From contig NZ_VTKZ01000010.1 in NCBI RefSeq assembly GCF_020514115.1, forward strand, positions 1 through 64,000: 64,000 bases of DNA, given 5' to 3'. This DNA is from Synechococcus sp. MU1642. GTDB taxonomy: Bacteria; Cyanobacteriota; Cyanobacteriia; PCC-6307; Cyanobiaceae. Below the pieces are notes generated by a model. The model was not told the origin of the DNA and searched no databases. It saw only the letters and a list, made by a program, of their open reading frames with translations. Of the stretch, positions 1 to 9,187 are shown piece by piece. The translations under genes were made by a program, and so were the position numbers. Each line of letters starts with the position of its first letter. Position 1 is the stretch's first letter.

Positions 1-991
1 GTCCTGCGTTCTTGAGTTGCTGTCCGGCTTGGACCAACACATCCAGATCAGCACCAGGGCGCTGGGCTTTCTCCCCCAGCTCCCGCCGCCAGTGCCTTGC
101 ACCACGGACACCTTCCACGAGTTGCACCAGGTGACGGCAGAGGTCCCACAGCCGGCCCCCTCGTTCGAGATGAGCCTCTGCATGGGGAAGTAGACCCTCC
201 ACAACCTCTGACGCCAGGATCTGGCGTGACTCCTCCCCGAAAATCAAGGCATCGATGCTGGTCCAGCGCAGGGGATGGCTGTAGGCAGCTCGTCCCACCA
301 TGGCGCCATCGCACCCTTCCAGTGCCTCAAGGCAGTCTTCAGGGGATTCCAGCCCCCCGTTGAGTTCAATCACCAGATCTGGGCGGCGTTGTTTAAGAGC
401 CACCACTCGGTCATGCTGCAGCGGAGGAATCGTTCGGTTCTGCTTGGGATCCAGGCCCTCTAGCCAGGCTTTACGGGCGTGAACTGCGAAGCGGCTGGCC
501 CCTGCCAGAGCCACTCGATCCACGAAGTTCGTAAGCAGGCTATCGCTGTCGAGATCGTCTATGCCGATCCGATGTTTCACAGTCACAGGGAGTTCCCCTG
601 CGTTCACCATGGCCTCCACGCAGCGGGCGACCAGATCCGGTTCCGCCATGAGGCAAGCCCCGAAATTCCCGGCCTGCACCTTCTGGCTGGGGCAACCCAC
701 ATTGAGGTTGATTTCGTCGTACCCCCAGTCCTGCGCCAGTCGTGCCGCCTCGGCCAGCAGGGCTGGATCGTCTCCCCCAACCTGCAGGGCGATGGGATGT
801 TCCACCGGATCGAAATCCAGCAACTTGTTGCGTCGTTTGCTGTGGTGCAGCGCCTGGGCTACCACCATTTCGCTGTAGAGCAGGGCTCTACGGCTGATCT
901 GTCGCATCAGCACCCTGAAATGGCGGTCGGTGCAATCCAGCATCGGCGCCACACTGAAGCGGTAGGCAGTGGTGGATCCGGCGGCAGTCAT
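1..991 (-). CDS. dusA: tRNA-dihydrouridine synthase, DusA type (3' end outside window)
   Basis: Flavoenzyme that reduces uridine to dihydrouridine in the D-loop of tRNAs using FMN and NAD(P)H. Read on the minus strand from an ATG at 989-991, the protein opens with the TIM-barrel signature APMLDCTDRHFR (residues 15-26), then NLNVGCPSQKVQ (95-106) and FGACLM, whose Cys113 is the expected catalytic acid. HARKAWLEGLDPKQNR and ELNGG (FMN phosphate region) follow. These, especially the long HARKAWL stretch, match the DusA branch better than DusB or DusC. The frame is open to base 2 with no stop, so the C-terminus lies beyond the edge; about 330 residues are visible, close to the full family length. 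It diverges from msrB with a gap of only about 40 bp, which must hold both promoters. Confidence 0.93.
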   Translation of the reverse strand, partial: MTAAGSTTAYRFSVAPMLDCTDRHFRVLMRQISRRALLYSEMVVAQALHHSKRRNKLLDFDPVEHPIALQVGGDDPALLAEAARLAQDWGYDEINLNVGCPSQKVQAGNFGACLMAEPDLVARCVEAMVNAGELPVTVKHRIGIDDLDSDSLLTNFVDRVALAGASRFAVHARKAWLEGLDPKQNRTIPPLQHDRVVALKQRRPDLVIELNGGLESPEDCLEALEGCDGAMVGRAAYSHPLRWTSIDALIFGEESRQILASEVVEGLLPHAEAHLERGGRLWDLCRHLVQLVEGVRGARHWRRELGEKAQRPGADLDVLVQAGQQLKNAG

Positions 992-1031
992 CAATCCATT
1001 AGAACCGCCCGTGATTCCTGCTTCAGCGTCG

Positions 1032-1535
1032 ATGAGCTTGAGTGCCGCCGTTCTGTCCCGACGATCGCTGTTGTTGGCAGCAATGGCAGGGGTGTTTGGC
1101 AGTCTTTGGAGACCTCAGCCTGTGTTGGCGGCGTCCAACGCTGGTGATCCCTCTTGGGATCTCAAACCCGAGCAGTGGCGTGAGCGTTTGTCTCCTCAGG
1201 CCTATGACGTGTTGCGCAATGAGGGAACGGAACGTCCCTTCACGAGTCCGCTTAATGGAGAGAAGCGTTCCGGTACCTATCACTGCGCCGGTTGTGATGC
1301 AGCGTTGTTTTCGTCAGAGGCCAAATTCGACAGCGGCACCGGCTGGCCCAGCTTCTGGCAGCCCCTAGATGGTGCCATCGCCACGAAAGTAGATTTCAAA
1401 TTGATCCTGCCGCGCACGGAATACCACTGCAGCCGTTGTGGTGGGCACCAGGGCCACGTTTTCAATGACGGACCACGACCCACTGGCAAGCGCTACTGCA
1501 ACAACGGTGTCGCCCTCCGCTTCCAGCCCGCTTGA
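1032..1535 (+). CDS. msrB: Peptide-methionine (R)-S-oxide reductase, probably exported
   Basis: Reduces the R-epimer of methionine sulfoxide in oxidised proteins. From the ATG at 1032 the protein has 167 residues. Both zinc CxxC pairs are present (Cys85/88 in CAGC, Cys133/136 in CSRC), as are SGTGWPSFW (101-109), GGHQGHVF (137-144) and the catalytic Cys156 in RYCNNGVALRF. The usual motif there is RYCINSASL, so the residues after the Cys are divergent. The N-terminus reads LSRRSLLLAAMAG, a twin-arginine-like signal followed by a hydrophobic stretch ending at VLAASNA, so I infer export to the periplasm or thylakoid lumen. A start at 969 in the same frame would overlap dusA and add 21 residues before the signal; 1032 is preferred for that reason. 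Confidence 0.92.
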   Translation: MSLSAAVLSRRSLLLAAMAGVFGSLWRPQPVLAASNAGDPSWDLKPEQWRERLSPQAYDVLRNEGTERPFTSPLNGEKRSGTYHCAGCDAALFSSEAKFDSGTGWPSFWQPLDGAIATKVDFKLILPRTEYHCSRCGGHQGHVFNDGPRPTGKRYCNNGVALRFQPA

Positions 1536-2775
1536 TCTGATTGTTGTTGGTGGTGGTCCTGCCGGGTACATGGCAGCAATCACTGCAGCCGAGCAGGGGG
1601 TTCGGCATGTGCTGGTGCTGGAAGGCACCCCTGAGCCCCTCCAGAAGGTACGTATCAGCGGTGGCGGTCGCTGCAATGTGACCCATGCCTGTTGGGATCC
1701 CCGTGAACTGGTAACCCATTACCCCCGTGGCAGTCGACCCTTGCGGGGGCCTTTCAGTCGCTTCGCCTGCGGCGATGCGATCGCCTGGTTTGACGAGCAC
1801 GGGCTCACCCTGGTGGAGGAACCCGATGGACGGATGTTTCCGCAGCAGAACCGTTCTGAGGTCGTGATTCAGTGCTTGCAGAGGGCGGCAAGGGCCTCAG
1901 GTGTAGAGCTGCGCACGAAGGCCATGGTCCAGCAGGTGCGCGTTCACCCGGAGGGGGGGTTTGTGCTCGAGGGCCGCGGCTTGGAGCCTTTGCATGGGCG
2001 CTGTTTGATGCTGGCCACGGGGGGGCATCCCAGTGGCCGAAAACTGGCGGAAGCCCTTGGTCACCACGTGGTGCCGCCGGTGCCATCGCTGTTCAGCCTC
2101 ACGCTGCAGGCACCGGCCCTTACGGCCTGCAGTGGCATTGCCATCGACGATGTGGGCCTTGATCTGAAATTAGGCAACCAGCGCTTCCGTCAGACCGGGC
2201 GGGTGCTGATCACCCACCGCGGTCTGAGTGGTCCGGCCACGCTCCGGCTCTCAGCCTTTGCGGCTTGTGCCCTGCATCAGACCCGTTACCAGGGTGAACT
2301 GAACGTGGACTGGAGTGCAGGCCTGGGTCGTCAAGGGGTGGGGCAGCGGCTGCAGCAGTGGCGCCAGGAGCAGGCACGGCGAACCCTTTCAGCAGCAAAG
2401 CCATTCGAGCACTTGCCGCGGCGGTTGTGGCAAGCCTTTTTGACCATCGCTGGGGTGGAGCTAGAACGCCGTTGGGCCGATCTGCCGATCAAGGCGGAGC
2501 GTCGATTGGTCGAGCTGCTCTGCGCGCAGGGTCTGTCGATCCAGGGACGTGGGCCGTTCGGGGAGGAGTTCGTCACCGCCGGCGGTGTCGCCTTGGGGGA
2601 TGTCAACCTGGTCACAATGGAGAGCCGCCGCTGTCCCGGTCTTTACCTGGCTGGTGAACTGCTGGATGTGGACGGGGTGACCGGCGGTTTCAACTTTCAG
2701 GCTTGCTGGAGCGGCGGTTGGTTGGCGGGCCAGGCCATTGCCGCAGTGCTCACTGGATCTGATCAAACACAGTGA
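1465..2775 (+). CDS. HI0933/YhiN-type FAD-dependent oxidoreductase
   Basis: Flavoprotein of the HI0933 (BaiN/YhiN-like, 'aminoacetone oxidase family') group. The substrate cannot be told from sequence. It has the dinucleotide motif VVGGGPAGYMAA near the N-terminus, the family signature VRISGGGRCNVTH, a second nucleotide-contact motif LATGGHPSG, and the C-terminal FAD motif GVTGGFNFQACWSGGW. Length (about 436 residues) is slightly above the family norm. The start is uncertain: ATG at 1465 overlaps msrB by 71 bp, GTG at 1507 by 29 bp, and both lie upstream of the Rossmann motif. Its last 26 bp overlap, on the opposite strand, the end of a decayed pilC fragment, so its C-terminal residues (TGSDQTQ) are encoded by antisense pilus DNA. 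Confidence 0.85.
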   Translation: MTDHDPLASATATTVSPSASSPLDLIVVGGGPAGYMAAITAAEQGVRHVLVLEGTPEPLQKVRISGGGRCNVTHACWDPRELVTHYPRGSRPLRGPFSRFACGDAIAWFDEHGLTLVEEPDGRMFPQQNRSEVVIQCLQRAARASGVELRTKAMVQQVRVHPEGGFVLEGRGLEPLHGRCLMLATGGHPSGRKLAEALGHHVVPPVPSLFSLTLQAPALTACSGIAIDDVGLDLKLGNQRFRQTGRVLITHRGLSGPATLRLSAFAACALHQTRYQGELNVDWSAGLGRQGVGQRLQQWRQEQARRTLSAAKPFEHLPRRLWQAFLTIAGVELERRWADLPIKAERRLVELLCAQGLSIQGRGPFGEEFVTAGGVALGDVNLVTMESRRCPGLYLAGELLDVDGVTGGFNFQACWSGGWLAGQAIAAVLTGSDQTQ

Positions 2776-3349
2776 AAATCGGCAGATACATCGCCAGCAG
2801 GATGGATCCCACGATTCCGCCCACCACCACGATCATCGCGGGCTCGAGCATCGATGTGAGTGCTTTGACCATGGCGCCGACTTCGTCTTTGTTGAAGTCG
2901 CCACCTTGCTGAGCATTTTGTCCATCTCACCGGTTTCCCCGCCGATGGCCAGCATGTTCAGAGCTATGTCGGGCAGCACCTTGTGGCGAATCTCGTGGTG
3001 GCGCTGGGTTCCCGTCGGCATGCAAGGTCCGCTGCAGATCCGCTTCGATGGCAGGGTGCAGGCGGATCGTGCGGTGTTGGTCCGGCAGCTGATCGATTAG
3101 GTGTTGCCATTCCTGGTCTCGCCATTGGCTGGTGATCGCGATGTCCAGGTGGTCAGCACCGACTGCGATCGGCATGGCCTGGAGCGAACGCCACTGATCT
3201 GGGCCCACCTCCGGCAGAGCGTTGTTGAGCAGTTTGCGACTTGCCAGCAGCAGCTCAGGCCCCGGAACCGACTGCTGCAACAGCAATTCAAGGGCGAAAC
3301 GCTGCCGTGCCGTGTCGCCGGCATCGGGGGTGAGCAGCGTCTGAGTCAT
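2750..3349 (-). pseudogene. Type IV pilus relic: pilB 5' end joined to pilC 3' end
   Basis: On the minus strand the ATG at 3349 begins a GspE/PilB N-terminal-like segment (MTQTLLTPDAGDTARQRF..., about 105 residues ending near HPAIEADLQRTLHADG). It then runs into DNA that, with frame changes, reads VLPDIALNMLAIGGETGEMD, the conserved PilC (GspF domain) cytoplasmic signature. After a further frameshift it reads DFNKDEVGAMVKALTSMLEP and a transmembrane stretch IVVVGGIVGSILLAMYLPIF ending FDQIQ-stop at 2750, which is the typical PilC C-terminus. The PilB ATPase core, any pilT and most of pilC are missing. I infer one large deletion in an ancestral pilB-(pilT)-pilC operon, followed by decay. There is no intact reading frame, so no pilus function is expected. 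Confidence 0.85.
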
Positions 3350-3439
3350 GGGTTGCGACCGAGGTGCGGGCTTCCGCAGCTTGTGGGAGGTAAGCGTTGC
3401 CCTTCAACATGTCTAGACAGCAATCCCTGAGCGGTCAGC

Positions 3440-4111
3440 ATGAGCGGCGACGCCTCCACCCCAGAGCAGGACCAGACCGTTGAGTCCGGTGCTGTTCCAG
3501 CCACGCCGGAGTCTGCTTCTGATGCGCCAGAGGTGACGTCTGAACAGGCTCCTGCAGCGGTGGATCCGGCGGAGCGGATGCAGCAACTTGAGCAGGAGTT
3601 GAGCTCGCTGAAGCAGGAGCACGAGACGCTCAACAGCCAGTACATGCGCATTGCGGCGGATTTCGACAACTTCCGCAAGCGGCAGAGCCGCGACCAGGAC
3701 GACATGCGTCAGCAGCTGGTCTGCTCGACCCTCACGGAGATTCTCCCTGTCGTTGACAATTTCGAGCGGGCCCGTCAGCAGCTCAATCCCGAAGGTGAGG
3801 AAGCCCAGGCGCTGCATCGCAGTTATCAGGGTCTCTACAAGCAACTGGTGGAGGTGCTTAAGCAGCAGGGGGTAGCCCGGATGGAGGTGGTCGGTCAGGA
3901 GTTCGACCCGAACCTGCATGAGGCCGTGCTCCGGGAGGAAAGCAGTGAGTTCGCTGAGGATGTGGTGTGTGAGGAGCTTCAGCGCGGCTACCACCGCGAT
4001 GGTCGTGTGCTGCGTCACGCCATGGTGAAGGTCTCGATGGGTCCAGGTCCATCCGATCCAGCGTCAGCGCCTGCTGAAGCAGCACCGGATCAGACGGCGG
4101 AGGAGGCCTGA
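3440..4111 (+). CDS. grpE: GrpE, nucleotide-exchange factor for DnaK
   Basis: Cofactor that releases ADP from DnaK. The 223-residue protein has an acidic, low-complexity N-terminus (about 1-55), a long heptad helix ([20 protein letters not shown], 55-80) that forms the GrpE dimer stalk, and the conserved core [12 protein letters not shown]. The C-terminal beta domain contains [16 protein letters not shown] and [17 protein letters not shown]. It overlaps dnaJ by one base (TGATG), indicating translational coupling in a grpE-dnaJ operon. I see no CIRCE-type inverted repeat in the 90 bp upstream, so HrcA control is not supported here. Confidence 0.97.
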   Translation: MSGDASTPEQDQTVESGAVPATPESASDAPEVTSEQAPAAVDPAERMQQLEQELSSLKQEHETLNSQYMRIAADFDNFRKRQSRDQDDMRQQLVCSTLTEILPVVDNFERARQQLNPEGEEAQALHRSYQGLYKQLVEVLKQQGVARMEVVGQEFDPNLHEAVLREESSEFAEDVVCEELQRGYHRDGRVLRHAMVKVSMGPGPSDPASAPAEAAPDQTAEEA

Positions 4112-5247
4112 TGGCCGACTTCTACGACCTGCTTGGCGTCAGTCGAGATGTGGATCCCGACAGCCTCAAGCAGGCTTATCGGCGCATGGCGCGTCAGTAC
4201 CACCCCGACATCAATAAGGATCCCGGCGCTGAAGACCGTTTCAAGGAAATTGGCCGCGCCTACGAGGTGCTCAGTGATCCCCAGACTCGGGCCCGTTACG
4301 ACCAGTTCGGTGAAGCCGGTCTTGGTGGTGCGGCCGGTGCTCCGGATATGGGCGACATGGGCGGATTTTCTGATCTGTTCGAGACGTTTTTCCAGGGCTT
4401 CGGTGGACCCGGCGGTGCCGGGGGTGGGCGGCCGCGGCGTCAGGGCCCCCAGCAGGGGGATGACCTTCGTTACGACCTGACGATCGATTTCGAGCAGGCG
4501 GTGTTCGGTCAGGAGCAGGAGATCAAGATCCCGCATCTGGAGACCTGCGACACCTGCGGCGGCAGCGGTGCCAAAGCGGGAAGTGGGCCCACCACCTGCG
4601 GCACCTGTGGCGGCGCCGGGCAGGTACGCCGTGCCACGCGGACTCCCTTCGGCAGCTTCACTCAGGTCGCCGAGTGCCCCAACTGCGGAGGCACTGGCCA
4701 GGTGATTTCGGATCCCTGCGGGTCCTGTGGTGGCCAGGGTGTCAAACAGGTGCGTAAGAAGCTGCGGATCAACATTCCAGCCGGGGTAGACACCGGAACA
4801 CGGCTTCGCGTGACTGGCGAAGGCAACGCGGGACCCCGAGGAGGCCCGTCCGGTGACCTTTACGTCTTCCTAACTGTTCGTAATCACCCGCGCTTGCAGC
4901 GGGATGGTCTGAACATCTTTTCGGAGGTCAAGGTCAGCTACCTCCAGGCGATTCTTGGCGACACCATCGAGGTGGAAACTGTGGACGGCAGTAAGGAGCT
5001 GGATATCCCTGCCGGCACACAGCCCGGCACGGTGCTCACCCTGCCGAACCTGGGCATTCCCAAGCTCGGGAATCCTGTGGCACGGGGTGATCAGCGCGTG
5101 ACGGTCACCGTGGACTTGCCGAAGCGGATCAGCGAAGTGGAGCGTGAGCTGCTGGAGCAATTGGCGGGTCACCATTCCGCCCGCGGCAAGCAACACCACC
5201 ATCACAACAGTGGTCTGTTCGCTCGCTTGTTCGGTCAGAAGGGATGA
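4111..5247 (+). CDS. dnaJ: Chaperone DnaJ, type I (with zinc fingers)
   Basis: Hsp40 co-chaperone that stimulates DnaK ATPase and binds unfolded clients. It has 378 residues: a J domain with HPD at 31-33, a Gly/Phe-rich linker (about 68-110), four zinc-binding CxxCxGxG repeats (Cys146/149, 163/166, 189/192, 203/206), then the C-terminal substrate-binding domains ([17 protein letters not shown] and following). The tail carries a run of histidines (KQHHHHNSG) before the end. It starts on the last base of the grpE stop and its own last codons overlap the next gene, so grpE-dnaJ-tusA-like-rsgA probably form one transcript. Confidence 0.97.
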   Translation: MADFYDLLGVSRDVDPDSLKQAYRRMARQYHPDINKDPGAEDRFKEIGRAYEVLSDPQTRARYDQFGEAGLGGAAGAPDMGDMGGFSDLFETFFQGFGGPGGAGGGRPRRQGPQQGDDLRYDLTIDFEQAVFGQEQEIKIPHLETCDTCGGSGAKAGSGPTTCGTCGGAGQVRRATRTPFGSFTQVAECPNCGGTGQVISDPCGSCGGQGVKQVRKKLRINIPAGVDTGTRLRVTGEGNAGPRGGPSGDLYVFLTVRNHPRLQRDGLNIFSEVKVSYLQAILGDTIEVETVDGSKELDIPAGTQPGTVLTLPNLGIPKLGNPVARGDQRVTVTVDLPKRISEVERELLEQLAGHHSARGKQHHHHNSGLFARLFGQKG

Positions 5248-5471
5248 ACAGGAGTTCCCTGGATCTGCGGGGAACGCCCTGTCCGGTGAATTTCATTCGC
5301 TGCAAGCTCACCCTCGAGCAGATGAGCCGCGGTGACTGTCTGGAGGTCTGTCTCGATCGGGGGGAGCCTGAGGCCATGGTGCTTCCAGGCCTGAGGGATG
5401 CAGGCCATCGTGTTGAGTGCATTGATCAGACGCCGGATTCCGTCACCATTAATGTGATCTGCGGTGGCTGA
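5244..5471 (+). CDS. TusA/SirA-family sulfurtransferase-like protein
   Basis: Small (75 residues) TusA-fold protein. [20 protein letters not shown] carries the family's active Cys13-Pro14, and [16 protein letters not shown] and [10 protein letters not shown] complete the fold. TusA proteins relay persulfide sulfur for tRNA thiolation or molybdopterin. The usual CPxP here reads CPVN, so the second proline is missing and sulfur transfer should not be assumed. It overlaps the dnaJ stop by 4 bp (ATGA) and overlaps the start of rsgA, so it is translated within the chaperone operon. Confidence 0.85.
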   Translation: MNRSSLDLRGTPCPVNFIRCKLTLEQMSRGDCLEVCLDRGEPEAMVLPGLRDAGHRVECIDQTPDSVTINVICGG

Positions 5472-6378
5472 CACCGGCAGTTCGGCGGCTTCCGGGATGG
5501 TGGTGGCGCTCCAGGCCAACTACTTGGAGGTTGAGCTGGATGCCGCACCTGACGGATGTCCAGGCCGGCTGCTCTGTACACGCCGCACTCGGCTCAGCCA
5601 TCGGGGTGAAGTCGTTTACGTGGGCGATCGGGTTTGCGTCGAGGCGATTGATCCAGGCCAAGGGCGGGCTGTGGTGGCCGACGTAGAGCCACGCCAAAGC
5701 TTTCTCACACGCCCACCGGTGGCCAACGTTTCCTTGGTGGCTGTGGTGTTAGCGGTGGAACAGCCCAGCTTTGACCCTGATCAGGCCAGTCGCTTCCTTT
5801 TGACGGCGGAACGGACTGGGCTGGAGGTGATCCTTCTGCTCACCAAGACAGACCTCATCTCAGCCGCAGCGCTCGACAGGCTTGTGGCCCGGTTGCAGGG
5901 GTGGGGTTATGACCCGCTGGCGCTTTCGAGTGAAGCTGGAACAGGCATCGACGCTCTGAGGCAGCGCTTGGCTGGTGCGCAGCTGTCTGTGCTGTGTGGA
6001 CCTTCCGGGGTGGGCAAGAGCAGCCTGCTGAACCAGCTGCGTCCTGATCTTCAACTGCGTACTGCTGCGGTGTCCGGTCGACTGCAGCGCGGGCGCCACA
6101 CCACCCGCCACGTGGAGCTGTTTCCCCTGGGTCCGAGCGCGAGGGTGGCTGACACCCCCGGCTTCAATCGTCCAGATCTGCCAGATGACCCCCAGGAATT
6201 GGGGGTGCTTTTCCCGGAGCTCCGGCAGCAGCTTGATCCCTGGCCTTGTCGGTTCCGCGACTGCTTGCATCGCGGTGAGCCCGGCTGCGGTGTGTCCAGT
6301 GACTGGGAACGCTATGCCCTTTACAAGGCCGCATTGATCGAGCAGAGCGGCCTCAGCCGCCCATCCCGGGGAGGTTGA
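5464..6378 (+). CDS. rsgA: Ribosome small-subunit-dependent GTPase A
   Basis: Circularly permuted GTPase that acts late in 30S subunit maturation. In order, the 304-residue protein shows an N-terminal OB-fold (about 15-75), G4 LLTKTD, P-loop [15 protein letters not shown]3 DTPGF, and a C-terminal zinc knuckle ([15 protein letters not shown]). The G4-G1-G3 order is diagnostic. Translation starts at a GTG that overlaps the tusA-like gene by 8 bp. Its last 26 bp overlap ebfC on the opposite strand. Confidence 0.95.
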   Translation: MADTGSSAASGMVVALQANYLEVELDAAPDGCPGRLLCTRRTRLSHRGEVVYVGDRVCVEAIDPGQGRAVVADVEPRQSFLTRPPVANVSLVAVVLAVEQPSFDPDQASRFLLTAERTGLEVILLLTKTDLISAAALDRLVARLQGWGYDPLALSSEAGTGIDALRQRLAGAQLSVLCGPSGVGKSSLLNQLRPDLQLRTAAVSGRLQRGRHTTRHVELFPLGPSARVADTPGFNRPDLPDDPQELGVLFPELRQQLDPWPCRFRDCLHRGEPGCGVSSDWERYALYKAALIEQSGLSRPSRGG

Positions 6379-6694
6379 GGTTCAGGCCACCGGTGAGTTC
6401 TTCCATGCGGCCTTTCATCGTGGCTGTGGATTGCTCATAGGCTGCTTGCAGGGCTTCCAGGGTTGCCATTTCGCTGGCCTGTTGGCCCTCTTGCAGCAGG
6501 GCTGGGTCCAACCGCACCCGTAGGGGTTGCTGGTTGCCCGACAGCCAAACGCTGGCACGCCCATCACTGCTCTGGCCTTCGATCTCCATCCCATCCAGTT
6601 CGTCCTGCAGTGCCTGTGCGTTCTGCTGAATCTCCTGGGCTTTCTTGAAGGCTTCGGTGAGCTGGCCGAAATTGGGGAGTCCGAACCCTGCCAT
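6353..6694 (-). CDS. ebfC: YbaB/EbfC-family nucleoid-associated protein
   Basis: Small DNA-binding protein of 113 residues; family members form tweezer-like dimers and bind DNA with low specificity. It has a helical arm ([22 protein letters not shown]), a central beta region with [19 protein letters not shown], and a helical end followed by a Gly/Leu tail [10 protein letters not shown]. It lies 24 bp downstream of murB in the same direction, so it is probably the last gene of a murC-murB-ebfC transcript. It converges on, and overlaps, rsgA. Confidence 0.9.
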   Translation of the reverse strand: MAGFGLPNFGQLTEAFKKAQEIQQNAQALQDELDGMEIEGQSSDGRASVWLSGNQQPLRVRLDPALLQEGQQASEMATLEALQAAYEQSTATMKGRMEELTGGLNLNLPGMGG

Positions 6695-6718
6695 GGCGAT
6701 CCTGTGGGAGCCGGAAGG

Positions 6719-7621
6719 TTAAGCCGCCGAAGCGAATCCTAGCCGCTTCACTTCGGGGTGCAGACGGATTCCGTGCTCGGTTTCGACGCGGTCCTGCACC
6801 AGGTGGATTAGCTGGGCTATGTCCTTCGCCTGGGCATGACCGGTGTTGACGATGAAATTGGCATGCACGGTTGAGATTTCAGCGCCGCCGATCCGGGTTC
6901 CCTTCAGCCCCTGCTCTTCGATCAGCCGTCCGGCCTTGAGCGGTTCGGGATTGCGGAAGACACTGCCGCAGCTGGGTTGTTGATAGGGCTGCGTGGTAGT
7001 GCGGTGGCTGAGGTTCGCGCTGGTGACCCGCTTCAGTTCATCCGGATCGTGACCGGGCTCCAAGCGGAATCGTGCGGACAACACCACGAGGTTGCCATCT
7101 TGCAGACGGCTGTGCCGGTAGGCGAAGTCCAGTTGATCCCTGTGCAGCTCAAAGCAGTCGCCCCCCTCCAGGGGCATGACCCGTACCGACTCCAACCATT
7201 CCGCTGTGCAGCCTCCCTGGGCTCCTGCATTCATCACAGCAGCACCGCCAGCGGTTCCCGGGATGCCAACCGACCACTCCAGACCATGCAAACCAGCGCG
7301 TGCAACGCGTCTTGCCAGTGATGGGATCGGTTCGCCAGCGAGCACCTCCACGGTCCCAGCGATTTCATCAAGCTGCAGCCCCTGAAGTTTGCGTAGACAG
7401 AGCGATAGCCCGGGCAGGCCGTCATCGTGAATCAGCAGATTCGACCCAGCTCCGATTACGCGGCAGGGCATGCCCTGTTGAGCGGCCCATTCGATCCAAG
7501 CCTGGGTTTCCTCAAGGCTGGCGGGTTCCGCAAGCCATTCGGCGGCTCCTCCAACACGCCAAGTGGTGTAGTCCGCCAGGTTGACTCCGGCCTGGGGCAG
7601 GCGGGCATCGCACTGGGTCAT
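6719..7621 (-). CDS. murB: UDP-N-acetylenolpyruvoylglucosamine reductase
   Basis: FAD enzyme that reduces UDP-GlcNAc-enolpyruvate to UDP-MurNAc in peptidoglycan synthesis. Visible motifs are [15 protein letters not shown] at the N-terminus, [14 protein letters not shown] (FAD pyrophosphate contact), [21 protein letters not shown], and [13 protein letters not shown], whose Ser is the expected catalytic proton donor (type I MurB). I chose the ATG at 7621, overlapping the murC stop as ATGA, giving 300 residues. An in-frame ATG at 7639 would add six residues inside murC. It forms an operon with murC. Confidence 0.95.
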   Translation of the reverse strand: MTQCDARLPQAGVNLADYTTWRVGGAAEWLAEPASLEETQAWIEWAAQQGMPCRVIGAGSNLLIHDDGLPGLSLCLRKLQGLQLDEIAGTVEVLAGEPIPSLARRVARAGLHGLEWSVGIPGTAGGAAVMNAGAQGGCTAEWLESVRVMPLEGGDCFELHRDQLDFAYRHSRLQDGNLVVLSARFRLEPGHDPDELKRVTSANLSHRTTTQPYQQPSCGSVFRNPEPLKAGRLIEEQGLKGTRIGGAEISTVHANFIVNTGHAQAKDIAQLIHLVQDRVETEHGIRLHPEVKRLGFASAA

Positions 7622-9027
7622 GACGTCAGCCTTGACCACAGTCCATTCACATCGCCAGCACCCATGGCCAGAACAAGATCGTTCTCGCGGCTGTGCTGGA
7701 TTACCAGGTCGGTGAGTTGATCGAGGTTATCTGCGACGGCGATCTCAAGATCCGGTTTCAGGCTGCGCACCCGATCCGCCAGAGCGTTGCTGCAGATGCC
7801 CTGCAGCGGATGCTCTCCAGCGGAATAGACGGGAGCCAGCAGCAGCAGATCACAGTTCTGCAGGGCCTGGGCGAAGCCATCGAGGAACTGCTGGGTGCGG
7901 CTGTAGCGGTGCGGCTGGAACACCGCCAGGAGCCGTTCTGGTGCTGTAGGGAGCGGGCTGCGACCACTGCTCACCATCAGGCGTGCCATGTCCAGGGTTG
8001 CCTTCACCTCACTGGGATGGTGGGCGTAGTCATCAACGATGTGACGGCCATTCCATGTGCCCCGAAGATCGAAGCGGCGGCCCGGTGCCTTCAGGCCAGC
8101 GAGTCCCTCCACCAACTGGTCAAAGGGGAGACCTTCCATCCGGCAGGCGGCCATGGCGCCTGTTGCGTTGCTGAGGTTGTGCAGCCCTGCCATCGGCAGG
8201 GTGAAGTCACCGACGGGGTGGCCGGCTTCGTAAAAACGGGCGATGCAGCGATCCCCTTCAAGGCTCAGGGGCAGGGCCGCGAAGTCAACGGATTCGGCGC
8301 TTTGGTTGGACCACCAGGCCGTTGGCTGGAAGTGTTCCTGCAGGATCGGGCAGTCGTGATTGGCCAGCACGCGATCGCAACCCCCTGCGAACCGTTGCAG
8401 GGTGGAGATCAGGTCGTCGAGGCTGGAGTAGTGATCGGTGTGATCCAGCTCCAGGTTGGTGATCACCCCCAGGCTTGGACTGAACTTCACCAGGGACCCA
8501 TCGGATTCATCCGCCTCGGCCACGAGCAGCTTCCCCTGGCCAGCGTGACCATTGCTGCCGAGGCTGGGAACGATGCCTCCAATCACAGCGGTTGGGTCTT
8601 GATCGGCCTCCAGCAGCAAGGTGGTGATCAAGGTGCTGGTGGTGGTCTTGCCGTGGCTACCGGCGACGGCAATGGAGGGTTGCTGCTCGATCAGAGCCGC
8701 CAGAAGATCGGAGCGATGCCAAATCTCCAGCCCCTGCTGTCGGGCCCGCTGCAGTTCGGGATTGTTCTCGGGGATGGCTGTGCTGATTACCACCACCGGT
8801 GAACAAGCGTCTTTCGCTGCTGAGACAGCGTCAATGCAGGTTGCGTCCTGCTGGCGGAAGACCTTCACCCCAAGGGTCTTCAGTTGTTGTGTTGTCGCAT
8901 TTTCACGCGGGTCCGAGCCGCTGACCGAGTGACCGCGGTCAACGAGAATCCGAGCCAAAGCCGACATGCCAATTCCGCCGACACCGATGAAGTGGACTGG
9001 TGTCTGACGATCGAGCAGGCGCGACAA
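7618..9027 (-). CDS. murC: UDP-N-acetylmuramate--L-alanine ligase
   Basis: ATP-dependent ligase adding L-Ala to UDP-MurNAc in the cytoplasm. The core begins [15 protein letters not shown] (Rossmann), followed by the Mur-ligase ATP site [14 protein letters not shown], then [17 protein letters not shown] and the C-terminal [18 protein letters not shown]. The frame is open far upstream, but an ATG near 9189 collides with the divergent gap start and promoter. There is no other ATG before the Rossmann motif, so I place the start at a TTG (9027), giving 469 residues, the usual family length. The exact start is uncertain. It is divergent from gap and overlaps murB by 4 bp. Confidence 0.88.
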   Translation of the reverse strand: MSRLLDRQTPVHFIGVGGIGMSALARILVDRGHSVSGSDPRENATTQQLKTLGVKVFRQQDATCIDAVSAAKDACSPVVVISTAIPENNPELQRARQQGLEIWHRSDLLAALIEQQPSIAVAGSHGKTTTSTLITTLLLEADQDPTAVIGGIVPSLGSNGHAGQGKLLVAEADESDGSLVKFSPSLGVITNLELDHTDHYSSLDDLISTLQRFAGGCDRVLANHDCPILQEHFQPTAWWSNQSAESVDFAALPLSLEGDRCIARFYEAGHPVGDFTLPMAGLHNLSNATGAMAACRMEGLPFDQLVEGLAGLKAPGRRFDLRGTWNGRHIVDDYAHHPSEVKATLDMARLMVSSGRSPLPTAPERLLAVFQPHRYSRTQQFLDGFAQALQNCDLLLLAPVYSAGEHPLQGICSNALADRVRSLKPDLEIAVADNLDQLTDLVIQHSRENDLVLAMGAGDVNGLWSRLTS

Positions 9028-9142
9028 CGTAAGGCTTCGGTCTGGAGAAAGATAAGTCAGTTGCCGCTGCTTGTCTGCCGTGCGGAGGGCAGGATCGAGC
9101 TGATTGATGCAGGGTCGAACGAGGTATTTCTGCTGATTTCTG

Positions 9143-9180
9143 TATGATCGGCGGCCAAAACCCCTGCGCGGCTTTGCCGC
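9143..9180 (+). promoter_or_regulatory. Candidate gap promoter -10 and leader hairpin
   Basis: TATGAT at 9143-9148 resembles a sigma70-type -10 element; no good -35 is visible 17 bp upstream. It is followed by a short leader containing the perfect hairpin GCGGC-TTT-GCCGC (9168-9180), 7 bases before the gap ATG. No Shine-Dalgarno sequence is visible between the hairpin and the ATG. This supports the view that murC begins downstream of this region on the other strand. Confidence 0.45.
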
Positions 9181-9187
9181 TTCTTCC

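Noticed and set aside
479-1147. Long plus-strand frame opposite dusA
   Set aside because: It is antisense to a clear DusA coding sequence; the translation has no domain and arises from high GC content.
3350-3439. CIRCE/HrcA operator before grpE
   Set aside because: No TTAGCACTC-type inverted repeat found.
7693-8802. 369-codon plus-strand frame opposite murC
   Set aside because: Mirror frame of murC; text is low in recognisable motifs while the minus frame is a complete Mur ligase.
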